From: Yersinia enterocolitica
Lineage (GTDB): Bacteria > Pseudomonadota > Gammaproteobacteria > Enterobacterales > Enterobacteriaceae
Length of the DNA: 64,000 nt
Assembly (NCBI GenBank): GCA_002082245.2
Contig: NBTC02000001.1
Location: forward strand, 1-64,000
Direction: 5' to 3'
The notes under the pieces were generated by a model. That model ran no database searches, was not told the origin of the DNA, and was given only the letters and a program-made list of their open reading frames with translations. A program made the translations under genes and the position numbers. Positions 20,719 to 29,111 of this stretch are shown here, piece after piece. How positions within the stretch are numbered: the first letter of the stretch is position 1; each line of letters begins with the position of its first letter.

Positions 20719-20749
20719 CAGTGGCGATTTAAGCCTGAAATCGCCACTG
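20719..20749 (+). terminator. Hairpin after parB
   Basis: A 12-bp perfect inverted repeat, CAGTGGCGATTT / AAATCGCCACTG with a 7-base loop, starts 12 bases after the parB stop. It may end the parAB transcript, although no long T run follows. It also contains TGGCGA/TCGCCA, the ParB B-box sequence, so it could be an additional ParB contact. Confidence 0.45.
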
Positions 20750-20794
20750 AAATCAGTACTGTAATCTGCTTGATTTATTATCCACTCATAAAAA

Positions 20795-20869
20795 TTCGCC
20801 ATCAAATAAAATTCATTAATCAATTGTTTTATATTGATATTTTGTTTTTATTATAGGGTGAAATCGCCA
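20795..20869 (+). other. parS: P1-type parS centromere
   Basis: The left arm has TTCGCCAT (B box) at 20795-20802 followed by an ATTCAT A-like box. The right arm at 20857-20869 is GGTGAAATCGCCA, an A box joined to a B box exactly as in P1 parS. The ~55 bp between is AT-rich with an IHF-like AATCAATTGTTTT at about 20819. The spacing and the position right after parB match the bent P1 centromere. Confidence 0.75.
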
Positions 20870-21154
20870 GTAACTTAGTGAGGTTTCTCTATTGAAAGTA
20901 GGTGAATTAGCAATGGCGAACTTTTATTGTTATGGCTCGAAATATTATCCGCCTTTTCTCCTTTCATCAAATTTAGTTAAATAAAGAAAGTTAGCCACTG
21001 CAGATTTTGACAACAGACGTTTGTCGTATCTTTTTTACTGCATATTAAGCACTATTACACTTCTCCTGATGCACTTGAATGACTCTATGCGTTGAATGTT
21101 TGGACCTAAGCGAAACGAAATTTGATCATACTCGATGAGTTTCGGTAGTTAGTT

Positions 21155-21297
21155 TCATAGCTGTACTTTTGGTAAATCTCCCCAGCGGGTTGTATAAGCA
21201 GGGGAGAGCATTTCCCGTTTCATCTTCCAGCCCTTATCAATACCTTGTCCCGCAAACCACACCTTCCCAATCCCTTCTCGGTTTATGCGGTCGATAA
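21155..21297 (-). pseudogene. UmuC/ImpB-like DNA polymerase V, C-terminal remnant
   Basis: A minus-strand frame with no start runs from the IS26-like end to a stop at 21155-21157 and reads KVWFAGQGIDKGWKMKRE then MLSPAYTTRWGDLP. This is the conserved C-terminal tail of UmuC/MucB/ImpB/SamB polymerases. Only ~46 codons remain; the rest was lost at the IS boundary. Plasmid-borne umuDC homologues are common in enterics. The 280 bp between parS and this remnant hold no gene. Confidence 0.6.
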
Positions 21298-21627
21298 GGC
21301 ACTGTTGCAAATAGCCCGTTAGGGTCAACGTTCCCTTAGGCTAAAAAACCTTAGAGGCTGAAAACGTAGCTCACCAGACGCACTTCGCCCTGAGGATGAC
21401 CATAATACCAAGGTTCAGCCTGACCTTTACGCAACGCGCGCATCACCTCTATACCCTTGATCGCGGCATAAGCCGTTTTCATGGATTTGAAGCCTAACAT
21501 CGAATTGATTATCCGCTTCAGTTTACCGTGATCACATTCAATCACGTTGTTGAGGTATTTCACCTGACGGTGCACCACGTCTGGCGGGCATTTGCCTTCC
21601 CGTTTCAATAACGCGAGCGCTCTGCCA
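21298..21627 (-). mobile_element. Partial IS26-like element, inverted
   Basis: It begins with the IS26-type end GGCACTGTTGCAAATAGC at 21298 and carries only the last ~90 codons of the transposase on the minus strand, up to the GGCAGAGCGC codons. There it abuts the start of the complete copy at 21628. The encoded segment differs from the complete copy by at least one residue (INSML against INPML). This arrangement suggests an IS26-type intramolecular event. Confidence 0.8.
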
Positions 21628-22448
21628 GGCACTGTTGCAAAAATCTTGTGATGATAAGCTAAAGCACCATTTCGGCTGAAGGAGTAGCGTATGACCCCAT
21701 TCAAAGGTCGGCATTTTCAGAGTGAAATCATCCTCTGGGCTGTTCGCTGGTATTGTAAATACGGCATCAGCTACCGCGAACTCCAGGAAATGCTCGCTGA
21801 ACGGGGCGTCAATGTTGACCACACCACGATTTATCGTTGGGTACAGCGCTACGCACCTGAAATGGAAAAGCGCCTGCGATGGTACTGGCGTCATCCGACC
21901 GACCTGCTTCCCTGGCATCTGGATGAAACCTACGTCAAAATCGGCGGCAAATGGGCTTACCTGTACCGGGCCGTCGACAGCCACGGTAGAACGATTGATT
22001 TTTATCTTTCCTCTCGCCGTAATGCCCAAGCGGCTTATCGATTTTTGAAGAAGATATTAGGTAACTTACGGGATTGGGAACAGCCACGACGGATTATTAC
22101 AGATAAAGCACCCACCTATGGCAGAGCGCTCGCGTTATTGAAACGGGAAGGCAAATGCCCGCCAGACGTGGTGCACCGTCAGGTGAAATACCTCAACAAC
22201 GTGATTGAATGTGATCACGGTAAACTGAAGCGGATAATCAATCCGATGTTAGGCTTCAAATCCATGAAAACGGCTTATGCCGCGATCAAGGGTATAGAGG
22301 TGATGCGCGCGTTGCGTAAAGGTCAGGCTGAACCTTGGTATTATGGTCATCCTCAGGGCGAAGTGCGTCTGGTGAGCTACGTTTTCAGCCTCTAAGGTTT
22401 TTTAGCCTAAGGGAACGTTGACCCTAACGGGCTATTTGCAACAGTGCC
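21628..22448 (+). mobile_element. IS6-family (IS26-like) insertion sequence
   Basis: The 821-bp element starts GGCACTGTTGCAA at 21628 and ends with the complement at 22448. Length and ends match IS26 (820 bp). It contains one transposase gene. Elements of this group form cointegrates and assemble plasmid regions. Confidence 0.9.
21691..22395 (+). CDS. IS26-like transposase
   Basis: The 234-aa protein has exactly the IS26 length and is closely similar along its whole length (FKGRHFQSEIILWAVRWYCK at the start). The DDE residues lie in WHLDETYVKIGGKW (Asp), RRIITDKAPTYGRAL (Asp) and CDHGKLKRII just after NNVIE (Glu). It appears intact. Confidence 0.92.
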   Translation: MTPFKGRHFQSEIILWAVRWYCKYGISYRELQEMLAERGVNVDHTTIYRWVQRYAPEMEKRLRWYWRHPTDLLPWHLDETYVKIGGKWAYLYRAVDSHGRTIDFYLSSRRNAQAAYRFLKKILGNLRDWEQPRRIITDKAPTYGRALALLKREGKCPPDVVHRQVKYLNNVIECDHGKLKRIINPMLGFKSMKTAYAAIKGIEVMRALRKGQAEPWYYGHPQGEVRLVSYVFSL

Positions 22449-22608
22449 CAAATAGTTGGGATGTGTTCATCTTGATGCAAGCAACGATAAATTTCATTAA
22501 CGTCGCAATAAGCGAATTATGATATTGGAAAGCCCCTCCCTTTGATTCAATACAATTGATCATCAGTTTTATTTAGTGTGACCCATCCGAAAAAAAAAAG
22601 GGGTTATT

Positions 22609-24144
22609 ATGCCAGTTATCACTTCAAGATCCGACGCCTTTATTATGGCGAAAAATTATCTAATTGCTTCACAAACTGAACCTCCTCGGGAACTCACCCG
22701 ATTACGGGGTATCGCTGAGGTCTTAAAGTATATCTTATCCTTTGGCATTGTTGACGCTGGCGAGAAGCGTTATCAGGCGTGCCTGCAGTCGCTGGTCAGC
22801 GGATTGAGGAAATATCCAACAGAAACAGAGGTGTTCTCCTACCAGCGGGGGGACCCAAATGCATCACTGAATTTTAAATTTTGTGTGGCCGACGGTTCTG
22901 GCTTTTCCCAGAGAGTTAGTGTGAAACTTAGTCACAATGAAGAGGGACAGCAAATTCTGACCGTGGAAGCACCCGATAGTGGTGAAGCCTCATATACTAT
23001 AGCATTGGATGCAGGAGCGGATATTTCTCGTTTATTGCAAATGTTTTTGGGGGCTCAGCTGAGAACCTCGGCTAATTTGAATCTGAACGGTTTAAACCTG
23101 ATGGGTGTCCCCCTTCCTATGGACCTGAAAAAAGAGACAAGTTTTGCGGGGACCTTGGTGGATAGCAATCAGGTGAGGCACATTGTAAGTCTTATCCAAA
23201 ATGGAAAGCTTTGTCAGACAGCGCTTTGCGGTGCAGTATTTCCAGAGAACCTCTCCATATGTGACTTACGTTTTAATGGGGTACTTCTGGATGAGAAGCA
23301 GGTGGACTGTATTCTTCAGGCCGCTGAAAAGGGACAAGCTGACCCAAAAGCGCTTTGCAGTGCTAAGTTTCGAGGAGCGAATCTGATTGGTATAGTCCTT
23401 CCTGATAACTTGGAAGGTATAACTTTTAAGGACGCCATTTTGAGTGACCAACAGATGTTGGATATACTCAAAACCATTGAGCAGGGGCGGGCTGAGGAGA
23501 CTGCTCTTGAGGGGTTTGCCCTAAGCCCTCAGGTTTTAAACCACATTCAATTATATCACACTACCGCTCTTACCTCCACTGAAGATGAAAGTTCAACAGT
23601 TAGATTCGGGCCTATAACTACATTCGATAATATCGTATCACATGCTAATGAGGATCATCGAAATTTGTTTAAAGTTGAGTATAATACCGATGAAGGTACA
23701 ATTAGTTTTCTTATGGGAGAGGATAAGTTAAAAACGTCAGATATGGCAGATGTTATTAGTGCAATAACCATAGATGGTAAGAATTTCTTGGAAAATTATG
23801 GTGATATCTTAAGGGCGCACCATTATAAAAATAATCCTTCAATTGCCACAAAAACACCCACACCCGGCAGCACACCTAGAATAAAAGCTGAGGGGGCTGA
23901 TGAATTGAATAAATATTGTATTCCTTTTTATAATGACCACCCCGAATTGGTTAAATTCCTGAACAATTGCAAAGCATACAAATATAGTGCTCTTGATACG
24001 ATTGGAGACAAATTCAAATTCCCACGAGATGGTGTTGATGATACCTCAAAACTCGCAAAAATGGAGTATTATTTTACTTCAATATATAATCACTTAAATA
24101 TTTTTAATAAAGCTACGGATCCTACTTTTATCGATGAAGAGTAA
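22609..24144 (+). CDS. Candidate T3SS effector with pentapeptide/helix modules (PipB-like architecture)
   Basis: This 511-aa protein is not a family I can name with certainty. The N-terminal ~150 residues resemble the leader of Salmonella PipB/PipB2 in layout: a helical segment (IAEVLKYILSFG...EKRYQACLQSLVSGL) and then a small beta-rich domain. Residues ~155-303 form pentapeptide-like strands (LNLNGLNLMGVPLP) alternating with helices. About three tandem units start at Phe179, Phe222 and Phe273, of the form F-x-G/D-x-x-L-x-D-x-x-Q-V/M followed by I-x-x-x-x-G-x-A and A-L. The ~200-residue C-terminus is unfamiliar. The start has AAGGGG 8 bases upstream. Proximity to invFG and the PipB-like leader suggest a translocated effector; this is inference. 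A related module is fused to an IS4 piece at 50022. Confidence 0.6.
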   Translation: MPVITSRSDAFIMAKNYLIASQTEPPRELTRLRGIAEVLKYILSFGIVDAGEKRYQACLQSLVSGLRKYPTETEVFSYQRGDPNASLNFKFCVADGSGFSQRVSVKLSHNEEGQQILTVEAPDSGEASYTIALDAGADISRLLQMFLGAQLRTSANLNLNGLNLMGVPLPMDLKKETSFAGTLVDSNQVRHIVSLIQNGKLCQTALCGAVFPENLSICDLRFNGVLLDEKQVDCILQAAEKGQADPKALCSAKFRGANLIGIVLPDNLEGITFKDAILSDQQMLDILKTIEQGRAEETALEGFALSPQVLNHIQLYHTTALTSTEDESSTVRFGPITTFDNIVSHANEDHRNLFKVEYNTDEGTISFLMGEDKLKTSDMADVISAITIDGKNFLENYGDILRAHHYKNNPSIATKTPTPGSTPRIKAEGADELNKYCIPFYNDHPELVKFLNNCKAYKYSALDTIGDKFKFPRDGVDDTSKLAKMEYYFTSIYNHLNIFNKATDPTFIDEE

Positions 24145-24173
24145 GACAGATTGACTAGGTGCTGACTAAATGT

Positions 24174-24425
24174 GGCTCTGTCGCATCAACGGAGAGAAGA
24201 TGAAAGAATGGGGGTGGCCAACAGATAAAATTGTTCCGCTGGTGACAACGCGGCACCAGCGGGATGATCAAGTTGTCCTTTGCGCATCATGTGCACTAAC
24301 TCAATGCTTGCCAATATCGTCTGCGCTCGCCGAAATGAGCTGAACCCCAGCATCAGCCTTATTCGTCGTTTGATATTGCGGTGAACCTGCTCGTAAGCGT
24401 TGGGCGGACTCATATTGTTAGCTCA
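24174..24425 (-). pseudogene. IS6-family transposase, C-terminal remnant
   Basis: The end GGCTCTGTCGCATCAA at 24174 resembles that of the IS6 element at 61159. The minus-strand frame (24186-24413) encodes NIKRRIRLMLGFSSFRRAQT and SPAEQFYLLAT, homologous to the C-terminus of the transposase at 61211-61906. Only the last third survives. Confidence 0.7.
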
Positions 24426-24527
24426 TTTCTGTTATCACATTCTAGCCTCAGCTAAGGCAATAAACCTGAGGTGAACTATGACAATACGGTATTCGGTAAT
24501 CCCCCCATTTTTAATGGAGGATAAAAC
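24426..24527 (+). other. Short region with a gene start cut by IS91
   Basis: After GAGGTGAACT, an ATG at 24478 opens MTIRYSVIPPFLMEDKT, then the frame enters the IS91 hairpin end at 24528. It looks like the 5' end of a gene interrupted by the element. I do not recognise it. Confidence 0.3.
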
Positions 24528-25960
24528 ATTATCCCGCCTGCAGCGGGAGCTAAGACTCTGTTAGAGAGTGACTTTCTTCAGCCATCGTAGCTCGCTATAC
24601 TCCCGTGTATGCACATACCTCGACCGGCAAAACTCCTCTTCCAGATTGATGATGGTTGGGGTCAGTTACTCGCTAAACACGGCAACGTCGTCCCCGAATG
24701 GACCAAACTGGTCATTGAGCGGATGCTCGCCTGCGGGACCGGTGCCATGGGCGTTCGCCGCTATTGTTGCGCTGCTGCCCACTGTTCTCACACCAAATAC
24801 TTCTGCCAAAGTTGTAAAAGCAAAGGCTGCAGCGCCTGTGGCATGAAAGCCACCGAGCAATGGATTGCTGAGCAACAACATATTCTGCCCGACTGCGAAT
24901 GGCAGCACATCACCTTCACCCTGCCCGATAAACTCTGGCCCGCCTTTGCCAACAACTGGCCCCTGCTCAATAAACTCTTCGCTTGTGCCGCCAATACTCT
25001 GCTGAAATGGGCCAAAAAGCTCGATATCGAAATAGGCTTGTTTGTAGCACTGCATACCTACGGCCGCCAGCTCAATCAGTATCCGCACATTCATCTGTCC
25101 GTCACTCGCGGAGGTTTGTGCCTTAAACACGGTGTCTGGCGGCCGGTTTACTTCAAAAAGAAAATCGTTGAGCGCTATTGGCGTCAGGTCGTCATCACCC
25201 TGTTGCGGGAAAGCTACGCCTCGCTCAATTTACCTGCCGCCGGCTATCAACTCATCCGGGACTACCGGGAATGGTGCCAGTTTCTTGAGGCGCAGTTTCA
25301 GCGGCGCTGGAAAATCCACTTTGCTAAAAAGACCCAACATGCCCGGCAAAAACGTCAATTACCTCGGTCGCTATCTGAAACGGCCGCCGATAGCGGCCTC
25401 AAAACTGCGTCATTACACCGGCTGAGCCGTTGTTCATCATTACTATGACCACCAGACTCAGCAACACCGCACGCAACGACTCAGCCAGGAAGAGATGCTG
25501 TGGCGCTATATCAGCCATATCCCGTCACGCCATTTTAAGATGGTCAGGTATTACGGTTTTCTGGCCAACCGCAAACGGGGTGAGTTATTGCCGAGGGTTT
25601 ATACCGCCCTGGGGATTGAAATGAAGGCAAAACCACAGAAACCGGGCTTTGCGTCACTGATGAAACAATTTACCAATGTGGATCCTTACCAGTGCGTGTT
25701 GTGTGGTAGTCGGATGGTTTTTAACAGTGCGGCAGGCGGTATCCGGGCAGAAGAGTTGTTGGCACGACGTAGGCAGGAGTTCAAAACAGAGCGATGGTTG
25801 CGGCAGGCGGCATAGGGAAGATCTGCCTGAAATTTGGATTGGGCATCAAAATGGGGGTTATTTTAACCAATCGTCAACGTCGCGCTGCCTGAGCTGACGA
25901 AACTCATGCCCTATCACCCTCTTTTGCCTCTGACCTAAGGGAAAAGAAGGGATCCAACTA
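24528..25960 (+). mobile_element. IS91-family element with broken transposase
   Basis: The hairpin end (ATCCCGCCTGCAGCGGGAGC) begins at 24528 directly after AAAC, a one-base variant of the GAAC target. The right end shares CCTCTGACCTAAGG and GGGATCCAACT with the other IS91 copies, then merges into IS110 left-end DNA at about 25960. Confidence 0.7.
24609..25815 (+). pseudogene. IS91-family transposase, frameshifted
   Basis: The first ~250 codons (MHIPRPAKLLFQIDDGWGQL; zinc cluster; YPHIHLSVTRGG) parallel the intact copy at 14713. An extra A in the run before the Y2 motif (near 25350) shifts the frame, and a TGA follows HYTG near 25424. The correct frame resumes through 25815 (LLARRRQEFKTERWLRQAA). 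The two catalytic tyrosines are out of frame, so the gene is dead. Confidence 0.85.
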
Positions 25961-26025
25961 ATGAGATGGTCACTCCCTCCTTTCAAGCACTATGCTGAGA
26001 ACAGGTATTCATCCGGAGAACCGTC

Positions 26026-26363
26026 ATGGAAAATATTACGCTCATTGGTATCGACCTGGGTAAAAACTCTTTCCACATCCACTGTCAGGATCGCCACGGA
26101 AAAGCTGTTTTCCGTAAAAAGTTTACCAGACAAAAAATGTTTGAATTTCTGGCAACATGCCCTGCAACGACCATCGTGATGGAAGCCTGTGGTGGTGCCC
26201 ATTTCATGGTCCGCAAACTATCTGAACTGGGGCATACACCAAAGCTCATATCACCCCAATTTGTTCGTCCGTTCGTCAAAACGAATAAAAATGACTTCGT
26301 TGATGCGGAGGCTATCTGTGAAGCAGAATCCCGGCCATCAATGCGGTTTGTTCAACCCAGAAC
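26026..26363 (+). pseudogene. IS110-family transposase, N-terminal part (split by IS91)
   Basis: The frame begins MENITLIGIDLGKNSFHIHC with the first DEDD Asp and includes KTNKNDFVDAEAICEAESRP. It is interrupted after the codons for VQPRT at GAAC 26360-26363. Joined in frame to 28323-28929 it gives a 314-aa transposase. Confidence 0.85.
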
Positions 26364-26474
26364 AGTAGCCCGCCTGCGGCGGGAGCGGCGCTGCTGTGCA
26401 GCTTCGGGGATGTTCATGACCTGAGCGCCGATTTATACTCTGCTCTATGTTAATTTCCCCAGGTACTCATCCAC

Positions 26475-26942
26475 ATGGCTCGCAATAAATCCTCCAGAAA
26501 GCGTAAACCCGCTAAATCAGGCTACACCGCGTCAGGAACAGCCATCCCTCGCCCCCGTTATCCGAAGCGTTTTCTGGTCTCTACTCCGCCTCAAGGCGAT
26601 TTTGGCGACGTCGCCGAGTTTTTCTATGATACCCCGGAGGAGACCATCCAGCACTGCGTGCGACTTGGCCCTCAGTTTTTCCTCGACACGCTGCCTTACC
26701 CACCGCTCGTCAATATTATCCGTGGATTTGAATCATCCACCGACAACACTGCAATTATAGAGTCCTTGCTGGCTGATGATTTTATCGTCGCCACAGAGCT
26801 CGGCATGGTACAAGTCTCCTTTGACCCATGGGACAAACACACCGACAACTGGGCTGACAGACCGGACGAACACGACTGCGACTGCGACTGCGGGCAGTGT
26901 GAGTGTCCTCTCTTTTATTTCACCCGCAATATCACAGGGTAA
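26475..26942 (+). CDS. Accessory protein of IS91 element, function unknown
   Basis: The 155-aa product starts with a basic Arg/Lys/Ser-rich tail (MARNKSSRKRKPAKSGYTAS), has a middle segment with EFFYDTPEETIQHCVRLGPQ, and ends in an acidic Cys-rich stretch (DEHDCDCDCGQCECPLF). It ends 11 bases before the transposase start, so the two are probably one operon. IS91 itself has a small ORF upstream of tnpA, but I cannot show homology. The sibling copies in this window lack this gene. The clustered Cys/Asp residues suggest metal binding; that is speculation. Confidence 0.6.
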   Translation: MARNKSSRKRKPAKSGYTASGTAIPRPRYPKRFLVSTPPQGDFGDVAEFFYDTPEETIQHCVRLGPQFFLDTLPYPPLVNIIRGFESSTDNTAIIESLLADDFIVATELGMVQVSFDPWDKHTDNWADRPDEHDCDCDCGQCECPLFYFTRNITG

Positions 26943-26953
26943 ATTACCGCCGC

Positions 26954-28177
26954 ATGTATATTCCCCGTCCGGCGAAACTGCTCTTCCAACACGACGAGGG
27001 CTGGAACCGCTTTCTCGACAAACACGGTGACACTCTCACTGATTGGACCCAACTCTCCGTCGAGCGCATGCTCGCCTGCGGCACCTGTGCCATGGGCGTT
27101 CGACGCTACTGCTGTGCCTCGCCGGACTGCACCCACTCACGTTTTTTCTGTCAGAGCTGCAAGTCTAAAGCCTGCAGTTCATGCGGAATGAAAGCAACCG
27201 AGCAGTGGATTGCCGAGCAGCAACACATCCTGCCCGACTGCGTCTGGCAACACATCACTTTTACTATGCCCCACCTGCTCTGGCCTTTTTTCAACAATAG
27301 CTGGCCCCTGCTCAATGACCTGTTTAGCTGTGCCACCCGCGCCATGCTCCGCTGGGCCCGCAAACAGGGTATCGAGGTCGGCATTTTCTGCGCCCTGCAC
27401 ACCTATGGCCGCCAGCTCAATCAGCATCCCCACATCCATGTCTCCGTGACCCGGGGTGGCCTCGATGTCAAAAATGACGTATGGCGCGCCCTGTTTTTTA
27501 AGAAGAAGGAAGTGGAGAAAATCTGGCGCGGGGCGGTTATTGGTCTGCTGCGCGAAAGCTACGACCGTATCAAACCCGGCAGCCTGCCGGGGCTGGGCCA
27601 CATTCGCGATGAAACTCAGTGGCGACGCTATCTGAAGGCCCAGTACGGGCGTTACTGGAAAGTCCACTTCGCGAAGAAAACCCGGGGGGCCTGGCACAGC
27701 GTCAAATACCTGGGGCGTTATCTGAAGCGTCCGCCGGTAGCCGCCTCTCAGCTGCGACACTACAGCGGCGGTGCTGTGGTCCATCATTACCACGATCATC
27801 GTACGCAGCAATACAAACGCCAAACGCTGACGCAGGAAGAGATGATCGGGCGCTATATCAGCCACATTCCGGCGCGTCATTTTAAAATGGTGCGCTACTA
27901 CGGTTTTTTATCCAACCGCAAGCGGGGCCTGCTGCTGCCAAAAGTGTATGAGGCCCTGAAGATGGAGGCGCGTAAAAAACCAGAGAAGCCGGGATTCGCG
28001 GTACTGATGAAGGGTTTCCTGGGCACGGATCCGTACCAATGTATCCTGTGCGGTGACCGTCTGCGTTTTGCCGGCGCGCAGACGGGGTTTCACACAACAG
28101 AATTACTGTCGGAGAGGCTGCATAAAATGGAGCAGAAACGATGGCTTCGGACGCCATCTTTGGATCAGTGTGCCTGA
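26954..28177 (+). CDS. IS91-family HUH/Y2 transposase
   Basis: Start ATG 26954 (MYIPRPAKLLFQHDEGWNRF) is chosen by alignment with the sister copies; a GTG at 26903 would overlap the accessory ORF. The 407-aa protein keeps the zinc cluster (CCASPDCTHSRFFCQSCKSK), the HUH motif in QHPHIHVSVTRGG, the Y2 motif in KYLGRYLKRPP and the C-terminal CILCGDRL knuckle. It is clearly diverged from the 14713 and 47797 copies, so it is a separate lineage. Predicted active. Confidence 0.9.
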   Translation: MYIPRPAKLLFQHDEGWNRFLDKHGDTLTDWTQLSVERMLACGTCAMGVRRYCCASPDCTHSRFFCQSCKSKACSSCGMKATEQWIAEQQHILPDCVWQHITFTMPHLLWPFFNNSWPLLNDLFSCATRAMLRWARKQGIEVGIFCALHTYGRQLNQHPHIHVSVTRGGLDVKNDVWRALFFKKKEVEKIWRGAVIGLLRESYDRIKPGSLPGLGHIRDETQWRRYLKAQYGRYWKVHFAKKTRGAWHSVKYLGRYLKRPPVAASQLRHYSGGAVVHHYHDHRTQQYKRQTLTQEEMIGRYISHIPARHFKMVRYYGFLSNRKRGLLLPKVYEALKMEARKKPEKPGFAVLMKGFLGTDPYQCILCGDRLRFAGAQTGFHTTELLSERLHKMEQKRWLRTPSLDQCA

Positions 28178-28322
28178 AATTTGAGTTTTAGATTAAAAAT
28201 CCGGCGAAACTGCCATTTTTACACATTAAATAGCTTAGGCCCACGTCATTCGGGGATCTAAATCGCCACGATCCATGGTCAGGCGTTCTTGAAAGATGCG
28301 ATTGAGTTTCCTAACCCAGAAC

Positions 28323-28929
28323 GGAGTCTCAGCAGGCAATGCACGCCTTGCATCGGGTAAGAGAATCGCTTGTTAGGGATAAGGTGAAAACCTCCAATCA
28401 GATGCATGCTTTTTTACGGGAGTTTGGTGTCAGCGCCCCAAAAGGCCCTGCGTTGATAACAAATTTTGCAGAAATTCTGGAGACAAACAAATTTCCGCCC
28501 TACCTTGCAAGATTACTGCAGAAGCTGCGTGAGCATTATGGTTATCTCCTTGAACAAATTAAAGATCTGGAAACTCAACTGAAGGTATCTCTTGACGCAG
28601 ATAGTACAGGCCAGCGCTTACTGACCATTCCCTGTGTCGGCCCTCTGACCGCAAGTCTACTTTCCACTCAACTGGGCGACGGAAAACAATACGGTAGCAG
28701 CCGGGATTTTGCAGCTTCAACGGGTCTGGTGCCACGTCAGTACAGTACCGGGGGACGAACCACCCTGCTGGGTATCAGCAAACGGGGTAATAAAAAGCTA
28801 CGGGCATTGCTGGTACAGTGCGCCAGAGTATTCCTGCGAACACTGGAACATCGGTCGGGCAAGCTTGCCGACTGGGTCAGAGAATTATTGCTACGGAAAA
28901 ATAATTTCATTGTGACCTGCGCTCCATGA
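28323..28929 (+). pseudogene. IS110-family transposase, C-terminal part
   Basis: This continues the gene begun at 26026 with ESQQAMHALHRVRESLVRDK, followed by LLTIPCVGPLTASLLSTQLG and STGGRTTLLGISKRGNKK, the transposase_20 domain with its conserved Ser. The frame is uninterrupted to 28929. The IS91 insertion at GAAC is the only lesion I see. Confidence 0.85.
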
Positions 28930-28942
28930 ACTTTAGGTTTAC

Positions 28943-28964
28943 AATATTTCGTTGACGAAATATT
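28943..28964. repeat. TTTCGT-NN-ACGAAA palindrome, copy 1
   Basis: The arms are AATATTTCGT and ACGAAATATT with a TG spacer, 10 bp perfect on each side. It lies just downstream of the IS110 transposase. The same core occurs at 29078, 32496 and 33604. Confidence 0.6.
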
Positions 28965-29077
28965 CTTATAACCAAATACACACTAACTGACATTGATACA
29001 ACAGTCTCAATATTGAAATATTAATATAGTTTAAGTCTTAGAAACGTTGTTTAAAGAGCCTAAGCCAATAATATTAT

Positions 29078-29093
29078 ATTTCGTCAACGAAAT
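29078..29093. repeat. TTTCGT-NN-ACGAAA palindrome, copy 2
   Basis: ATTTCGT-CA-ACGAAAT, 7-bp arms. With copy 1 it brackets ~115 bp of AT-rich, gene-free DNA between the IS110 gene and the IS256 element. Confidence 0.6.
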
Positions 29094-29111
29094 TTATGTA
29101 ATCAAGCGACC

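Larger units (their letters stand above)
26364..28322 (+). mobile_element. IS91-family element (complete, ~1.96 kb)
   Basis: The left hairpin end (AGTAGCCCGCCTGCGGCGGG) follows GAAC at 26360-26363. The right end finishes TTTCCTAACC and is followed by CAGAAC (GAAC at 28319-28322). Between lie a 155-aa accessory ORF, the transposase and ~130 bp of 3' DNA. It splits an IS110 transposase gene that can be rejoined in frame. Confidence 0.85.

Noticed and set aside
27179..27880. 233-aa minus-strand frame within the IS91 transposase
   Set aside because: Opposite strand of the catalytic domain; no ribosome site or protein family.
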